From assembly GCF_029227915.1 (NCBI RefSeq), contig NC_079884.1, positions 26,846,001 to 26,910,000 of the forward strand: a DNA stretch of 64,000 nucleotides, written 5' to 3'. Positions 37,501 through 48,898 of the stretch are shown here, piece by piece. Origin of the DNA: Hydractinia symbiolongicarpus. Its lineage: Eukaryota > Cnidaria > Hydrozoa > Anthoathecata > Hydractiniidae. The position numbers and the translations under genes were made by a program. Below the pieces are notes generated by a model. The model was given only the letters and a program-made list of their open reading frames with translations. It ran no database searches and was not told the origin of the DNA. Position 1 is the stretch's first letter; each line of letters begins with the position of its first letter.

Positions 37501-38753
37501 GTTACATATAATTTTAAGAAAAAATATTTCCGAATGATACAAGTTTTTGCTGGCATCAGCATTTTTTCTATTGGTTATTACTTATCTGTTAAAGCCTCAC
37601 ATGTTAAAGAAAAACCTTTTATATTTCTTAGGGTCAACAATCAAATTTAAGTAATTTAAAAATTCTAAATTTTAAAAAATCTTTTTCTTTATAAGGGAAC
37701 ATAACGAAAAAAAGAGTCATATAATTAATATTAATGTAAACCACGTCGCCACAAATTTTAATATTTGAAAGCCTGCCACAAACACGAACATTTTTTTTCG
37801 TCACTCCTCAATATTAACAACGACATCTGCTTAAGTCACGTGACTCGACTCAAGTTGACTTAAATAACTCATATTAGCTTGGAAGAGCGTGAATATATAT
37901 AATGAGAAGATAACGAGTTAAAATGATTTAATAATTTTTTGTTTTAAAGTCTTACTGAAGAAGGAAATATGAAAGAAATATAGCATCCTGATGAGAGAAT
38001 AGATTTGCGTAAATGCATCATTACGCGCTAATTAAAATGTGACAATTTGAGTCAGTTTTAATTATAATTGCAACAATTATAAACTTGTTTACTTCATGAG
38101 GGATCAATGACGCTGATGACATACACCTAATTTGACAATTTTGACAATGCTGCCTCTGTTTCATTGAAGTGAAATCAACTAAACACTTTTTAAAAATATT
38201 TACAACAATAAAAGCAACCAGAGCAACAACAGCATTAACGAACGAACGAACAAGTAACACATCAACAAAGAAAATAAATTTAGTCTTATTATTCTTGTTA
38301 TTGTCGTCACTTTTTGTTTATTTGTTTGTTGTTATTGTTGTTGTTCAAATAATTTTACAGAAACAAAAATGGATTTTATTTCTATATTACTGATATTGTA
38401 TTCCGCACCGAATTAACTCACTAATTAGGTTGTCATGGCAACTTCGTTAATGACACCAACATGGTCTTACATAACATACATAGTTACTTTCTCAGCACAA
38501 CAACATAGGCTTGCGTAACACAATTGTTGTCTGATTTTCTGGCTGAAATAGAAGTCACTAACAAAAGATTTTGTAACGTTTGTTTATCGTGAATATATGC
38601 GTCATTTGACTGGGTGCGTTATCAATAGAATGTTGTTTCCGAATGACCACCATTTTGATAAATGTCTCATTAACAACAAGTGTTATCTCATGTATATCTT
38701 GAAGCCATTTTTTGATTGTTATTAATTTTGTTCCAGCGAAAAACACATTCAAC
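34509..38753. other. Intergenic region between TADA1 and receptor gene A
   Basis: These two genes diverge, so the interval should contain both promoters. No coding exon recognised. It is AT-rich with a CAA-rich stretch at about 37,210-37,270 and a GTT-rich stretch near 38,320-38,345 that could pair. A GC-richer patch lies near 37,390-37,470. Open frames are short and unlike known families. Confidence 0.55.
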
Positions 38754-41597
38754 ATGTTAAAACAAGCCTGCTATTTCGTATTGCTCGTGGTATCAGTAAC
38801 TTGCGAGTTGAATCTTACTACACCTCTGTTTTTTGATCCATATAATCCTTTGTAAGTACCATTAGTTTAGTTTTGTGTTTTTTTAAATGAATTAAAAGCA
38901 AATGTTATTTTTAAGTTTCTGGGAAAAATTTATCATAAACCTTTGGTTATATATTTACGTTATGCTAGTATGACTCCTCAGTGAGATATTGCGTTTTTTA
39001 TTTCAGTTTCGGGTGTGAAGAACCAATTTATCGAGTTCCGCCGGGGGTGGCGACCAATTTGGTGTGTCCGCATCAAGTATACGCCAACTATAAACAAGAA
39101 ATAGAAGACGTACGAAAAGAAAGAATATTTGAAACTCTTTACTACGTCAAAACAGAAGACGAGTATGTTAACTGCGATGCAAGATGTAAGGGATCCTAAG
39201 GAAATCTTTTTGAAAACTTGTACAATCTTCTTTTTTATATTCTCCTTATTGACATGCTTTTGCTTTTAGCTGGTATCGTATGGTTACAGTGTGACACAGT
39301 AGACCCAGTCAACAAAACATGCTACCCTCATCCAAGGGGGCGCGGATATTTTCCCTTATTAAGGGCATGCAACGGCTATGACATATTCAGATTTATACCA
39401 AAACAAGAAAAAGACTCAACTGCAATAGATTTCCGTCCAGGACACACATATCGGTTTATAGGTAAGTTTGCACCGACACTTGTTTTAACGCACGACACTT
39501 GAATCCAACGTCGTATTAATGTCGTACTTTTCTTTTTTAGCAACGTCATTTAGGACAAAAATGTATCTAGAACAACTCCAACTAGGCAGCTGTTCTCGAA
39601 CTAAAAACAAGGGAGATTATAAACTTCGCTTCAAAGTTTACGTTTGCACCGATGAGGAGGTTAAAAGGGGAGATTGCGAAATTGAAGATTCTCAAAGTAA
39701 GTAATCTGTCGGTTTAAAAGTACAAAATCCAATGAATTTGAAAGACTTTATGATATACATATCTCTTTAATAAAGATATCATCACTAGCTATTACCCAGC
39801 GCTAATATTCTTATAATCAAAAGTGTGTAAACCTTGTTTAGAGTGTCAACAAAATTGCCAGCTTAAAAACGAGACATTTTATCAAGATAGCAACGGAAAC
39901 TGCTACATGAAACAACGAAAATTATGTGTGAGCGATGCGTTAGGTGTTACAATGAATAAAACCAAAGAAATTAAAATTGACTGTCAACCACCAAGCTATA
40001 CAAAATGGAGAAATATCACAACACAATATTACAGTGATGGAGAATGTCATATAGTGCAAGAGAGAAACTGCACTTTTGTATTTACTGGTAAATCGTACAC
40101 AGAAACAAGAAAGATAAGCAAACCATGTGAGAAAATGTCATGCGAAAAGTGGAAATTGAAAGGGGATAGGGAATACGAAGTTAACGGCACGTGTTATGGA
40201 GTAGCCATACGGTCCTGTTCAGGTGTTGGTTTCAACTATGTTGAACAAAAAGAAGTCAACGTTACATGTAGGATATCTCAAGCAGGTAATTTCATTTCCA
40301 CTTTTATTTCTAAATTTCACTTCCATTTTTATTTCTGAATTTCACTTAATTCATATTTATTAATTTGTTCCTTTTTTATGTTAGTAAGAGGAGATGCTGA
40401 AGAGGGTGATATCCATTTCCAACTGTACATTGCAATCGGTGCTGCAATACTTGCTTTGTTGTTTGGTATGGTGATTGGCGTGATGTGTATGCGTTATCAA
40501 CACAACAAGAGATGCCCCACAAAAACAAACGCGGTTCTAACTAGTGCACCATCAAGCATACAAAGCAATTCTCGTAAGTATATCTCAACAATTTGACGAA
40601 AATGAGTTATTCAGACAAGTTTTTTTGATAAGAAATTTCATTATTCGTTTTAGCCTCAGTTACACGGACGAATTTCTAATTTCAGCCTCATAGTCGCTAT
40701 AAAGTTACTAACTTTACAATATCAGCTTTCAGTTGCTATTTTTTTATCTACAAAACAGTACTTCAAAAAACTTTTAAAGGACTTCTTGTTTTGTAACTTG
40801 CTTGTTAGATAAGCTTTTCAACTTTTCAGCCTAGCCTGTTGCATAAGTTATGACCCAAATCCAAGACTTCTCTTTTAGTAATTAGATTTTCCTTTTTGTC
40901 AGGCTTCCATTTTCTTGACTTTTCCAGATCAATACGTGTTAATAAAAAGTAACAAAAAATTTGTTACTCTGATTCCCTTCGCCTTCATTGAGACGCTTAT
41001 TAAAATCCTATCAAAAAATTCTTTCTTTTTTGGTCAATTTAAATATTAAAACGTCAGCCATTTTTCTTTTTGTAATCAACAACAACAGTGTAGTATAACA
41101 TACGAAGTCTATTTTCAATAAGCGAGATAAATGATAACCTTCGCGAACCCTATTTTTTAGCATCCAATGGTCATACCAACAAAGTATTTGAACATGAAGT
41201 GATAACGGGAGAAATATTTCATTTCGGAAGTGATGAGATACCGCCACCACCATCATACACATCAGAAGGGAAACAGTACCTCGAAAGAAGTCACTCAGCT
41301 TTCTCTCCTTCCAGTGTTAACCGAAGTGTTTCTTTTCATTATGGGGACGAGAGTGTATTTACCAGTCCAGATCCGATCGCATATCGCCACTATCAACCCA
41401 GAAGACCAGGACGAAACAGAGTGAACAGAAATTCGAGCGCAATATCAACAGCTCAGTTGATGAGACACTACAGCGATGCCTCGTCTAGACAATCCAGATT
41501 GACCAGTATTGACCTATCTAATGGTGGGCCATCAAGGCAGACAAGTTTAAAGTCACAAATGCCAATATACGATGAAGTGCAGGAGGCTATTATATAG
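38754..41597 (+). CDS. Receptor gene A: ephrin-fold ectodomain, three Cys/Trp repeats, one membrane span, PPxY and YDEV tail (564 aa)
   Basis: Predicted type I cell-surface protein. Exons: 38,754-38,851; 39,007-39,185; 39,270-39,461; 39,541-39,696; 39,842-40,285; 40,385-40,573; 41,161-41,597; all joins keep phase. Signal peptide at about residues 1-18. The ephrin-like domain (exons 2-4, residues 33-208) has the family pattern: VCP, VNCDA, a Cys-bearing W.QC segment, FRPGHTYRFI and GSC followed by LRFKVYVC. Exon 5 encodes three repeats of about 47 residues with the pattern W/...C-x(6)-R-x-C...C. Membrane span at about 370-392. The 170-residue tail is Ser/Tyr-rich with PPPPSY at 447-452 (PPxY, WW-domain ligand) and ends IYDEVQEAII, a possible SH2 docking site. 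Bilaterian ephrins have short tails or GPI anchors, so this architecture is unusual. AATAAA signals follow from 41,609. Confidence 0.9.
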
Positions 41598-42737
41598 CAG
41601 AAGAAAATAATAAATAGAAAATCAAACCGGGGATGTTGCGTGAAAATAAATTGATGTAAATAATAAAGAAGAAAATAAATCAAAGTTAGACGTTCGAACT
41701 GTTAGAAATATAAACATGCAAAAACATTTGGTGAAACAAAAAATTCATTTTTTCCGATTTATTTTACTTTTGTAAATATGTTATGTGGGAGTATTTTATA
41801 ATAAATATGAATTCATATATGAAGTTGTAGCAGTCATGTTTATGTTTTGTATATCAAGTGCAAAAAGGAAGACATTGATGTAACCTTCTCTCTCACAAAT
41901 ATCAACTTGTTATGGTTAACCTTTTCTTCACTTAATTGGTTTCGTCGATGGCGTGAAATATTTAATGACTTTAAGGTGGACAGGAGAAAAAAATATTCAG
42001 ATGAGTTCGCTTGATAGAAATTCAGTAGACAATCTTGGCACAATTCCAAATCAATAATTTGAATACTTTCCAGAGAAACACAAAGTCCTTTTCTTAAAAC
42101 AGAATTAATCTGTTAGCCCTTTTAAACCCATTAATCTGGCTTTTACACCCAGATAATTAATTTTTAAAAAAAAAAACACACAGCATTAGGTGGAAAAGAT
42201 GATTTGTCTTTGAGAACAAGTAACGAGGCCTAAATAGACGTCCAAAAATGATTGAAGTGATAGTTATAGTAATATGACGACCAAATAATTTCATAAGAAA
42301 TATTATAAAGAATTAAAATTTCCCCCGTGGAAAGAAGTCGCTTTTGTTTACCACAGGTAATAGTGCGTAATTAGAAGTGATGAGTTCTTCTAATAACAAT
42401 GATCTACGATATCCAGCTTCGATTAACAAACCACGCTGTCTAATTGAACTTTTTTTGTTCGTTAATTACAACAGTCACATTTTCAACATCAATGTCGGTT
42501 TTTTCAGCATAACCTTCAGAAAAAAAATTAAAAAATCGAAATTAATGCAAATTAATATTGAGGGAGGAAATAACTTGGTTCCTTCTCTCTCCTTTGATGT
42601 TAAATACTTTTTGTGAAGATATCAAATATAAAGGTCATAAATCTGAACAACTAAACGTGGCAAAACACTAAGACTATATTATTAAAAAATTATTTACAGC
42701 ATGACATGCAAATATAAGTTACACTTATCGATTGTCA

Positions 42738-42962
42738 CAACACAGATTATCGAGCAAATTGCCGTAACGCAGGTTGTCGAGCAAATTGTCGTAACAAAGA
42801 TAATTGAACAAATTGTCGCAATAGAGATTATCGAGCAAATTGTCGTAACAGAGATTGTCGAGCAAATTGTCGTAACAGAGATTGTCGAGCAAATTGTCGT
42901 AACAGAGATTGTGGAACAAATTGTCGTAACAGAGATTGTCGAGCAAATTGTCGTAACACAAA
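42738..42962. repeat. 27-bp minisatellite, about 8 copies
   Basis: Unit gtcgtaacagagattgtcga + gcaaatt, with variants at the left end. Because 27 is divisible by 3 and the unit lacks stops in several frames, it creates long open frames on both strands coding 9-residue repeats. These are artefacts of periodicity. Confidence 0.92.
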
Positions 42963-43489
42963 TGCATTTACCGTTAATGACAATCTTTTGTTTATAATTT
43001 CGATTACAGACTCGGCACATACTTGGGCTAGAAAATCAGTGTCTTCACTGAAACAGATGAACAGTTTACTCAACCAAAATAAAATGGGTTATATTGAAAC
43101 AAGTGGAAGTTAATCTTAACTGGCCATACATCTTTGTATTTGAAATGTGATGCAACATCACAGAGGGTGCAATCCATTTTACTATCAACCTACCAAATTA
43201 TTCATCCCTTCCCCATTATCTCCTACTTGTATAATGTAAATTAACCTTAATGATTCTTCAGAGTCGTACAAAGCCTGGAATAATTCTTAATTGTCTCTAA
43301 ATATAATTGTGTTACTTTTCGCTGTTGTTTAATGATTCCTAAAGCGTTTTTGTGGTGATCATAGCGTTTTGTGGGAATCTTTTATTAAAAACTTGACAAC
43401 AGACTTACTGTCAATAAAAACTTAGTATGCCTAAATATAATTTTTTAATATTTTGAAGATAAACATTTATTCTCGTAAAAAGTACCCCC

Positions 43490-43812
43490 CTCCCCCCTAA
43501 CTGAATACTCAGTTGTTTGATGGCCCCCTTCCTCACTTAGTGCTTGTTTGATGACCCCCTCCCTACCTTAGTATTCAGTTGATCCCCTTCCTCACTGAGT
43601 GTTCAATTGTTCGATTACATTTCCCTCCTCACTCAGTACTCAGTTGTTCGATGACGCCCTCCCTCACTCAGTACTCAGTTGTTCGATGACACCCTTCCTC
43701 ACTTAGTACTTAGTTGCTCGATGACCCCTTCCTCACCCTCCATAACTCAGTGTTCAGTTGTTCGATGACATTCCCCCCCTCACTCAAGAGTCGGTTGTTC
43801 GATGTCCCTCTT
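43490..43812. repeat. Minisatellite of about 36 bp, about 9 degenerate copies
   Basis: Pyrimidine-rich units of the form ctcactcagtactcagttg + ttcgatgac + ccctc. Copies vary in length and sequence, so it is an older array than the 27-bp one. The strand asymmetry (C/T-rich on the plus strand) is strong. Confidence 0.88.
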
Positions 43813-45666
43813 GCTAATGATAAATTAAGCTTCGACTATGAAAAAATCCTGCTACAAAATACTGTGGGCAGTGAATTTAAAATTTGACCACACATACAGG
43901 TATGCTTCATTGGAGAAAAAAAGCAAATTACTCACACGTAGAACTTACGTGCTTAAAAAAACATTATTCCCAGAAAAGGTGTGCATTATGGTCAATGCAC
44001 AACCATCAACACAGAGGTAAAAAGAGCTCATAAATACGTGATAGTACAACGTGCTGTATTACAATACAACGTTGTAATTTAGCCTGGTTGCCAATGATAT
44101 GATCATCATGCGGTATTTGCGGCAGAAATATAATGTGTTAGTTTTTTAAAAAAATTGTTTAACAAATAAAACGTTGAAGGCTGATTATAATAGACATAAC
44201 ATTCTCTTCAACTTATGAAAATACTAAATGCTCTTTGACATTTAAAATTTGATGGTGTGTAGACAATTTCGAACATGAAACAGAATATTATTCCACTAAG
44301 ATCGGAATTTGCACTGCACAGGATTAAAAAACGGAACAGTGTTAAATAACAGATAGCTAACTTTTGCAAGTACCTAATTAAAATATAAAGCACCAAAGAA
44401 ATAATTGAATAATTATCATAATTATCATAATAAATCAATATTAGATTGAAAAATGAAAACTACGAACAATGTAGTGGTGTATACCACGTTGTTATTCATG
44501 CAGCATCGAACAATGCGTCAACTCAAACACGCCTCGCTGTGGTACTGTATGACGTCAACAACTAATTACTCATAACACTCCATAATTGTTGAACAACTAA
44601 TGTAAAATAAATGCAAAATTTGAAGCAACATAAAAACATAAAACTTATATAAACCATAGTAACCATTGTAAAGAGACAAAAAATTATTCATTGGTCTTCT
44701 TTGTGTTACACTTACTCACGTTGTGTTTTTCTGTGGAAATCATCTCAGTATGCAGTACAACATGCTTAATATAAATATAAGAACTTCAACAGACCTACCT
44801 GGATATAAAACATCACAAAAGACTAATAGTCCAATCGTCAGAAAGTTCGAAAATCCATATTTTTAAATCTTGGACTCATTTTGCCTACGAATTCACTATT
44901 CTTCGAAAATAACTGACTTTGTCACATTTGATGGTCATGATTGTGCAAAAAATTAGAATGCACTGATAATCAAATCCTGAGAAATATCCTAAAACCCATA
45001 TTTTTGCTACAAATCCACCAACTGTCTTCAGCACATTCGAGGGTCTATTGTTTCCTGTCATTGTGCAAAAATTAGAAAAAACTAATGATCAAAGCCTGAA
45101 AATGTCGTTTTTTGGAACGTTCTTCCTCATTTTTCGCATTTTTGAGCCGGTAAGATTTTTTTTTATAAAATCAAACGTTGTAACATTCGAGGTTTCATTG
45201 TTCTCTAACTTCGTGCAAAAAATCAGAGAAAGCTTAATTTTTAAAAAAAAATTTGGTAACGGACAGACAGACAGAAACAGGTCATTTTATAGAACTTCAT
45301 CTGTACCAGGAAGGTTAAAATAAATAACAACAATTTTTTTTAAATTTACTTTTAAAGGAGCTCTTGGTAATTTTAGAAGTAAAAAAAAAAAAAAAATGGA
45401 TTAAACGAAGAACTCAGAAATTCAACTTAAAATTGCTGCAATGAAGGAACTCAACAATTGAACAAAAACAAACAGAAAACACTAAATAGGGATGCACAAA
45501 CAAGAAGCATAATTATGAACAAATTTAGGATTTTTGGAGAAACCAAATTTACCATAGACTTACTTATAAAGAAACGTTTTTGTTATCACATGCATTTCCA
45601 TAGATTGGAATATTTTTTTAGAACGTAAACGTCAAAGAGTTCAGAAAATACTGAATATGTATTTCA

Positions 45667-45940
45667 GGTAAGTAAGTAACTCAGTAACGGGAAGTTTTAA
45701 CGTCCTTGGGGACCTAACGGTTGGTTCTTTCTCCCCTCCGACTGTAACTTTGTTACATTACCGCCGGAGATACGTATAGCATTGCTCTAACTTGCTTGCC
45801 TGCCACACAAGCCGGTTAGCGGACAAAAGATGGCACCAAACGGGCTGACAACACTGCAATTAAAGTGCGCCGGAGTGCGGACTCGAACCTGAAACCTTAT
45901 AATTACAAGTCGAATGCACTACCACTACACCATCTCCGCT
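45667..45940 (-). mobile_element. tRNA-derived SINE, Thr-like head
   Basis: Read on the minus strand, the element starts AGCGGAGATGG. It has an A box TGGTGTAGTGG (45,932-45,922) and a B box GGTTCGAGTCC (45,889-45,879), with tRNA-like spacing and a TGT anticodon position in CTTGTAA. About 180 bp of body follows, then a short TTAC-repeat tail (TTACTTACTTACC). The intact pol III boxes suggest a fairly young copy. Confidence 0.8.
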
Positions 45941-46648
45941 ATAAGTTAAGGTAACATAAAAAACAAATACAAGCTGTATGTTACTTTCTACTGCATACAT
46001 GCTGGTGCCAAAAAGGCCTTAGTTTCATGTGTGGCAATTCTTTAATAATTTCCTTAAGGTTACTGTAAAGGAAACAATTTTTTTTTTAGGTTTTTTGCAA
46101 AAAATTCATGAAATACAGAAAAAAAAAATCTCTTTCCAATGACATATTTTATATTTTATGAAAATATTTGGAACATCCCTTTTTTCTGGAAAAAGCCTTT
46201 TTAGAGGTGTTATATCCTTCACACCTTTGAAAAAATATGTGCAAAATGAGTTGAGCATACTTTTTGTAAACATTGTGCATAATATGGAACTCCCGTATAA
46301 AAATATGCATAATAATATTTTTTAGATAGTTAACTTTCACTATCGAATTAAAAAAAATCAAAGTTAAGGAATATGCATATGAGCTGTCTCCTGTAAACCT
46401 GACTTCTGTCTATTAATAATTCTGAACGCGTGCACGCATATTCAGCATAAAGAAAAAGTTCGCACTTCAATCATCTTTCTGCATACTCAGTTCACACATT
46501 TTTATAACACCTACGAAAATCTTTAAAAACAAATATCTCGTTAGTAAATTTTCGCATACATGCCTTTTCGTTTGTGGTCTCTTTTTCCGAAAGCTTCCTA
46601 TTAACCCATTGAAATTTTCGGTAATGAAAAGCTGAATAAATTATGCAC

Positions 46649-46796
46649 AAAAGGTTCCCGGATTTTTTTGTATAAATTACTGATTAGCGAATTATGACGA
46701 CAGAAAGAAAAAAATATGCATTTTTTTGAATGATTATATATAATTACAAATAATTTCATAACGACGCTATTAGAAAAAAAAAACCGGGAACCTTTT
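46649..46796. mobile_element. Small inverted-repeat element (about 148 bp)
   Basis: The left end AAAAGGTTCCCGGATTTTTT and the right end AAAAAACCGGGAACCTTTT form an inverted repeat of about 20 bp around an AT-rich core without coding. Consistent with a MITE. Target duplication not clear. Confidence 0.6.
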
Positions 46797-48898
46797 TGAA
46801 TTTAATTCGTGCTGAATATAATGGTGCGAAAACGACCACGCGTTTGGAAAAAGAAGCCATTTTAAAACGTACGGTGAAGAAAAATTGGTGTGTGTTTATT
46901 TCATTATATTTTCTTTTTGGAAAATTACCATCTCACGAAAATAACACCATAAAAAAAAATATAACAGTATTGATAAATTATAAGGGTTTTTCTGAGACTA
47001 CTCATCAAGTGAGTTTTTTCCTCTACAGTAACCTTAACATCTTTTGTGCATCAAAATGCTTTACCAATTTCACTCGCAAAACAGTGAACCAGCCCAACTA
47101 ATATTCAATTCGTAAATAAATAGAAAAACGGTTAAAAATATTGAATTATCAAAGTTATGTGATGCTGTACAATTACAAGCAAATCAAAATACTTCTTCTG
47201 TTATGTAGCATCTTTCATTTTTCTGGAAATTAACAAAGATAAATGATGTACCTTTACCAGCAGTGAAGAAAAAAATAGCTGCCATTTTTAAGTATCAGCG
47301 TCTGTGTATATTCCCATGATCAAGAAAAATATCAGCTATGGCAAATATTGAAAAAAAAACGTCGAACATGTGACTTGTGTGCAAAACTACTTAAAAATAA
47401 AGAAGATTATAACATGGAGTATATAAGAGAGAAATATAAGAAAAAGCTATCCAAAACAGATATAAAATAATGATCATTGACCTCTATTGAATATTTTTTT
47501 GTTCCACTAGTTGAAATCAATACTTCAGAACAACAGCTTCACAAATTTGCAATATTTTCTGTTGAAGATCGTATAAAAAATACTTAGGATTGGTAAAGAA
47601 ATGGATGTAAAAATAAAAAATATTTGACAAATTATACTAGCTGGCTTGCTGTGATTGATACAAAATAACAAAAACTATGAAATATGAAATAAAAATCAAA
47701 CCTTGCATGGACGAAAACAAGAAGTTCTGCTAACTCTCAGTTCAATTATCATATATCCAAACGCATTTGCATCGTGTACTTTTTGCAACATGCAAACAAC
47801 CAGAGCTGGTTAGCAGCATCATAAATTCTTCCATTTCTTACAATTAAGATTTGATTTCGAAAACGTTCTATAATCTTTATATACATGCATTGTTTCTTCT
47901 GAAAAGGTATGGTTGGATTTTAATTTAGTGATCCAGCAATCCAGTCTCCAAAGTTTGTTAAAACATCTAAATACATCATTTGTATAAAGAAAAAACTTGT
48001 TTTTATTTAAAAACAGCAAGTAAACAAAACTGACAACAAAAATGGCATTTACTCTATTCAATGTGTGCGACTATACAGAGAAACAATTTTTAGACAGATA
48101 ACTTGATCAGTTTACCACTGTTCAATGAGATCACCAATACTAGTCACCAAATCTCATCAAGACTAACATAAAGATTTGAATTTAATCAAAAGGAAAAAGG
48201 ATTAATTTTAAAATATTTGTTTTTATAATTATTAAACTAGCGCTGAAAAAATAATACAGTTTTTAAAAAACGTAAAATTCCAAGTTAAATAAATAAATAA
48301 TTTATATAAAAATTGACTGATATAGAGTAACATTTACTCCCTCACAACACTAATATTTCAATTTTTTACATTATTCCTAATTACATAAAATATAAAATAA
48401 TAATACAAAGTTTTGTCATTTATAAGTTGAAATATTTATTCTAACTTTAACCACGTTTAAAATACACCTTTAAAATACGCAGCTACTGTGAAAACTTGAT
48501 AAAAATGTAGAGTGTACAGAAGAGCTTTCAAAAAAAATGCAATTACATGATTCTGTCTGTATTATAGAATTCTTAGAAATACTTTGGTTGGAAGCAAAAT
48601 CAAAATTTCCTATGATTTAATTTAAGGATTTAAATGATTATTTCTTGTGTAATACAACTTACATACATCAGTGTACATTGTGATATGGTGCAGTTTATAT
48701 CTTTAATTGTTGACATTTACATTAAGATATTTTTTGTTCTTCTTCGTATAAAGTGTTACTCAAAATGTAAATAACAATGATGTCATAAGTTATTTTTCCA
48801 CAAAAGTCTATTTAATGTAAAAGAAAAATATGAGTAGAAGTTTTAGCAGCATAAAAAAAATTGTTGTAAAGATTCGAAAATAAAAGAAATATACATAA

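Larger units (their letters stand above)
41598..48898. other. Intergenic stretch between convergent receptor genes A and B, repeat-rich
   Basis: No gene recognised. Contents: a 27-bp minisatellite (42,738-42,962), a second minisatellite (43,490-43,812), an imperfect repeat of about 130 bp in three copies at 44,880-45,300 (each with attcgagg...ttgtgcaaaaaatt), a tRNA-derived SINE (45,667-45,940), a small inverted-repeat element (46,649-46,796), and, from about 47,700 to 48,180, sequence duplicated at 56,220-57,000 that marks the 3' end of the receptor duplication unit. An open frame at 46,796-47,101 starts inside the inverted repeat and looks spurious. Confidence 0.6.

Noticed and set aside
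42694-43073. Several overlapping 80-108-residue open frames on both strands
   Set aside because: They are products of the 27-bp tandem repeat; no start context, splice sites or family support.
46796-47101. 101-residue plus-strand open frame
   Set aside because: It begins inside an inverted-repeat element and has no recognisable domain; probably chance.
47819-48061. 80-residue minus-strand open frame with a counterpart at 56,340
   Set aside because: The similarity reflects the duplicated 3' flank of the receptor genes; the frame is not conserved between the copies.
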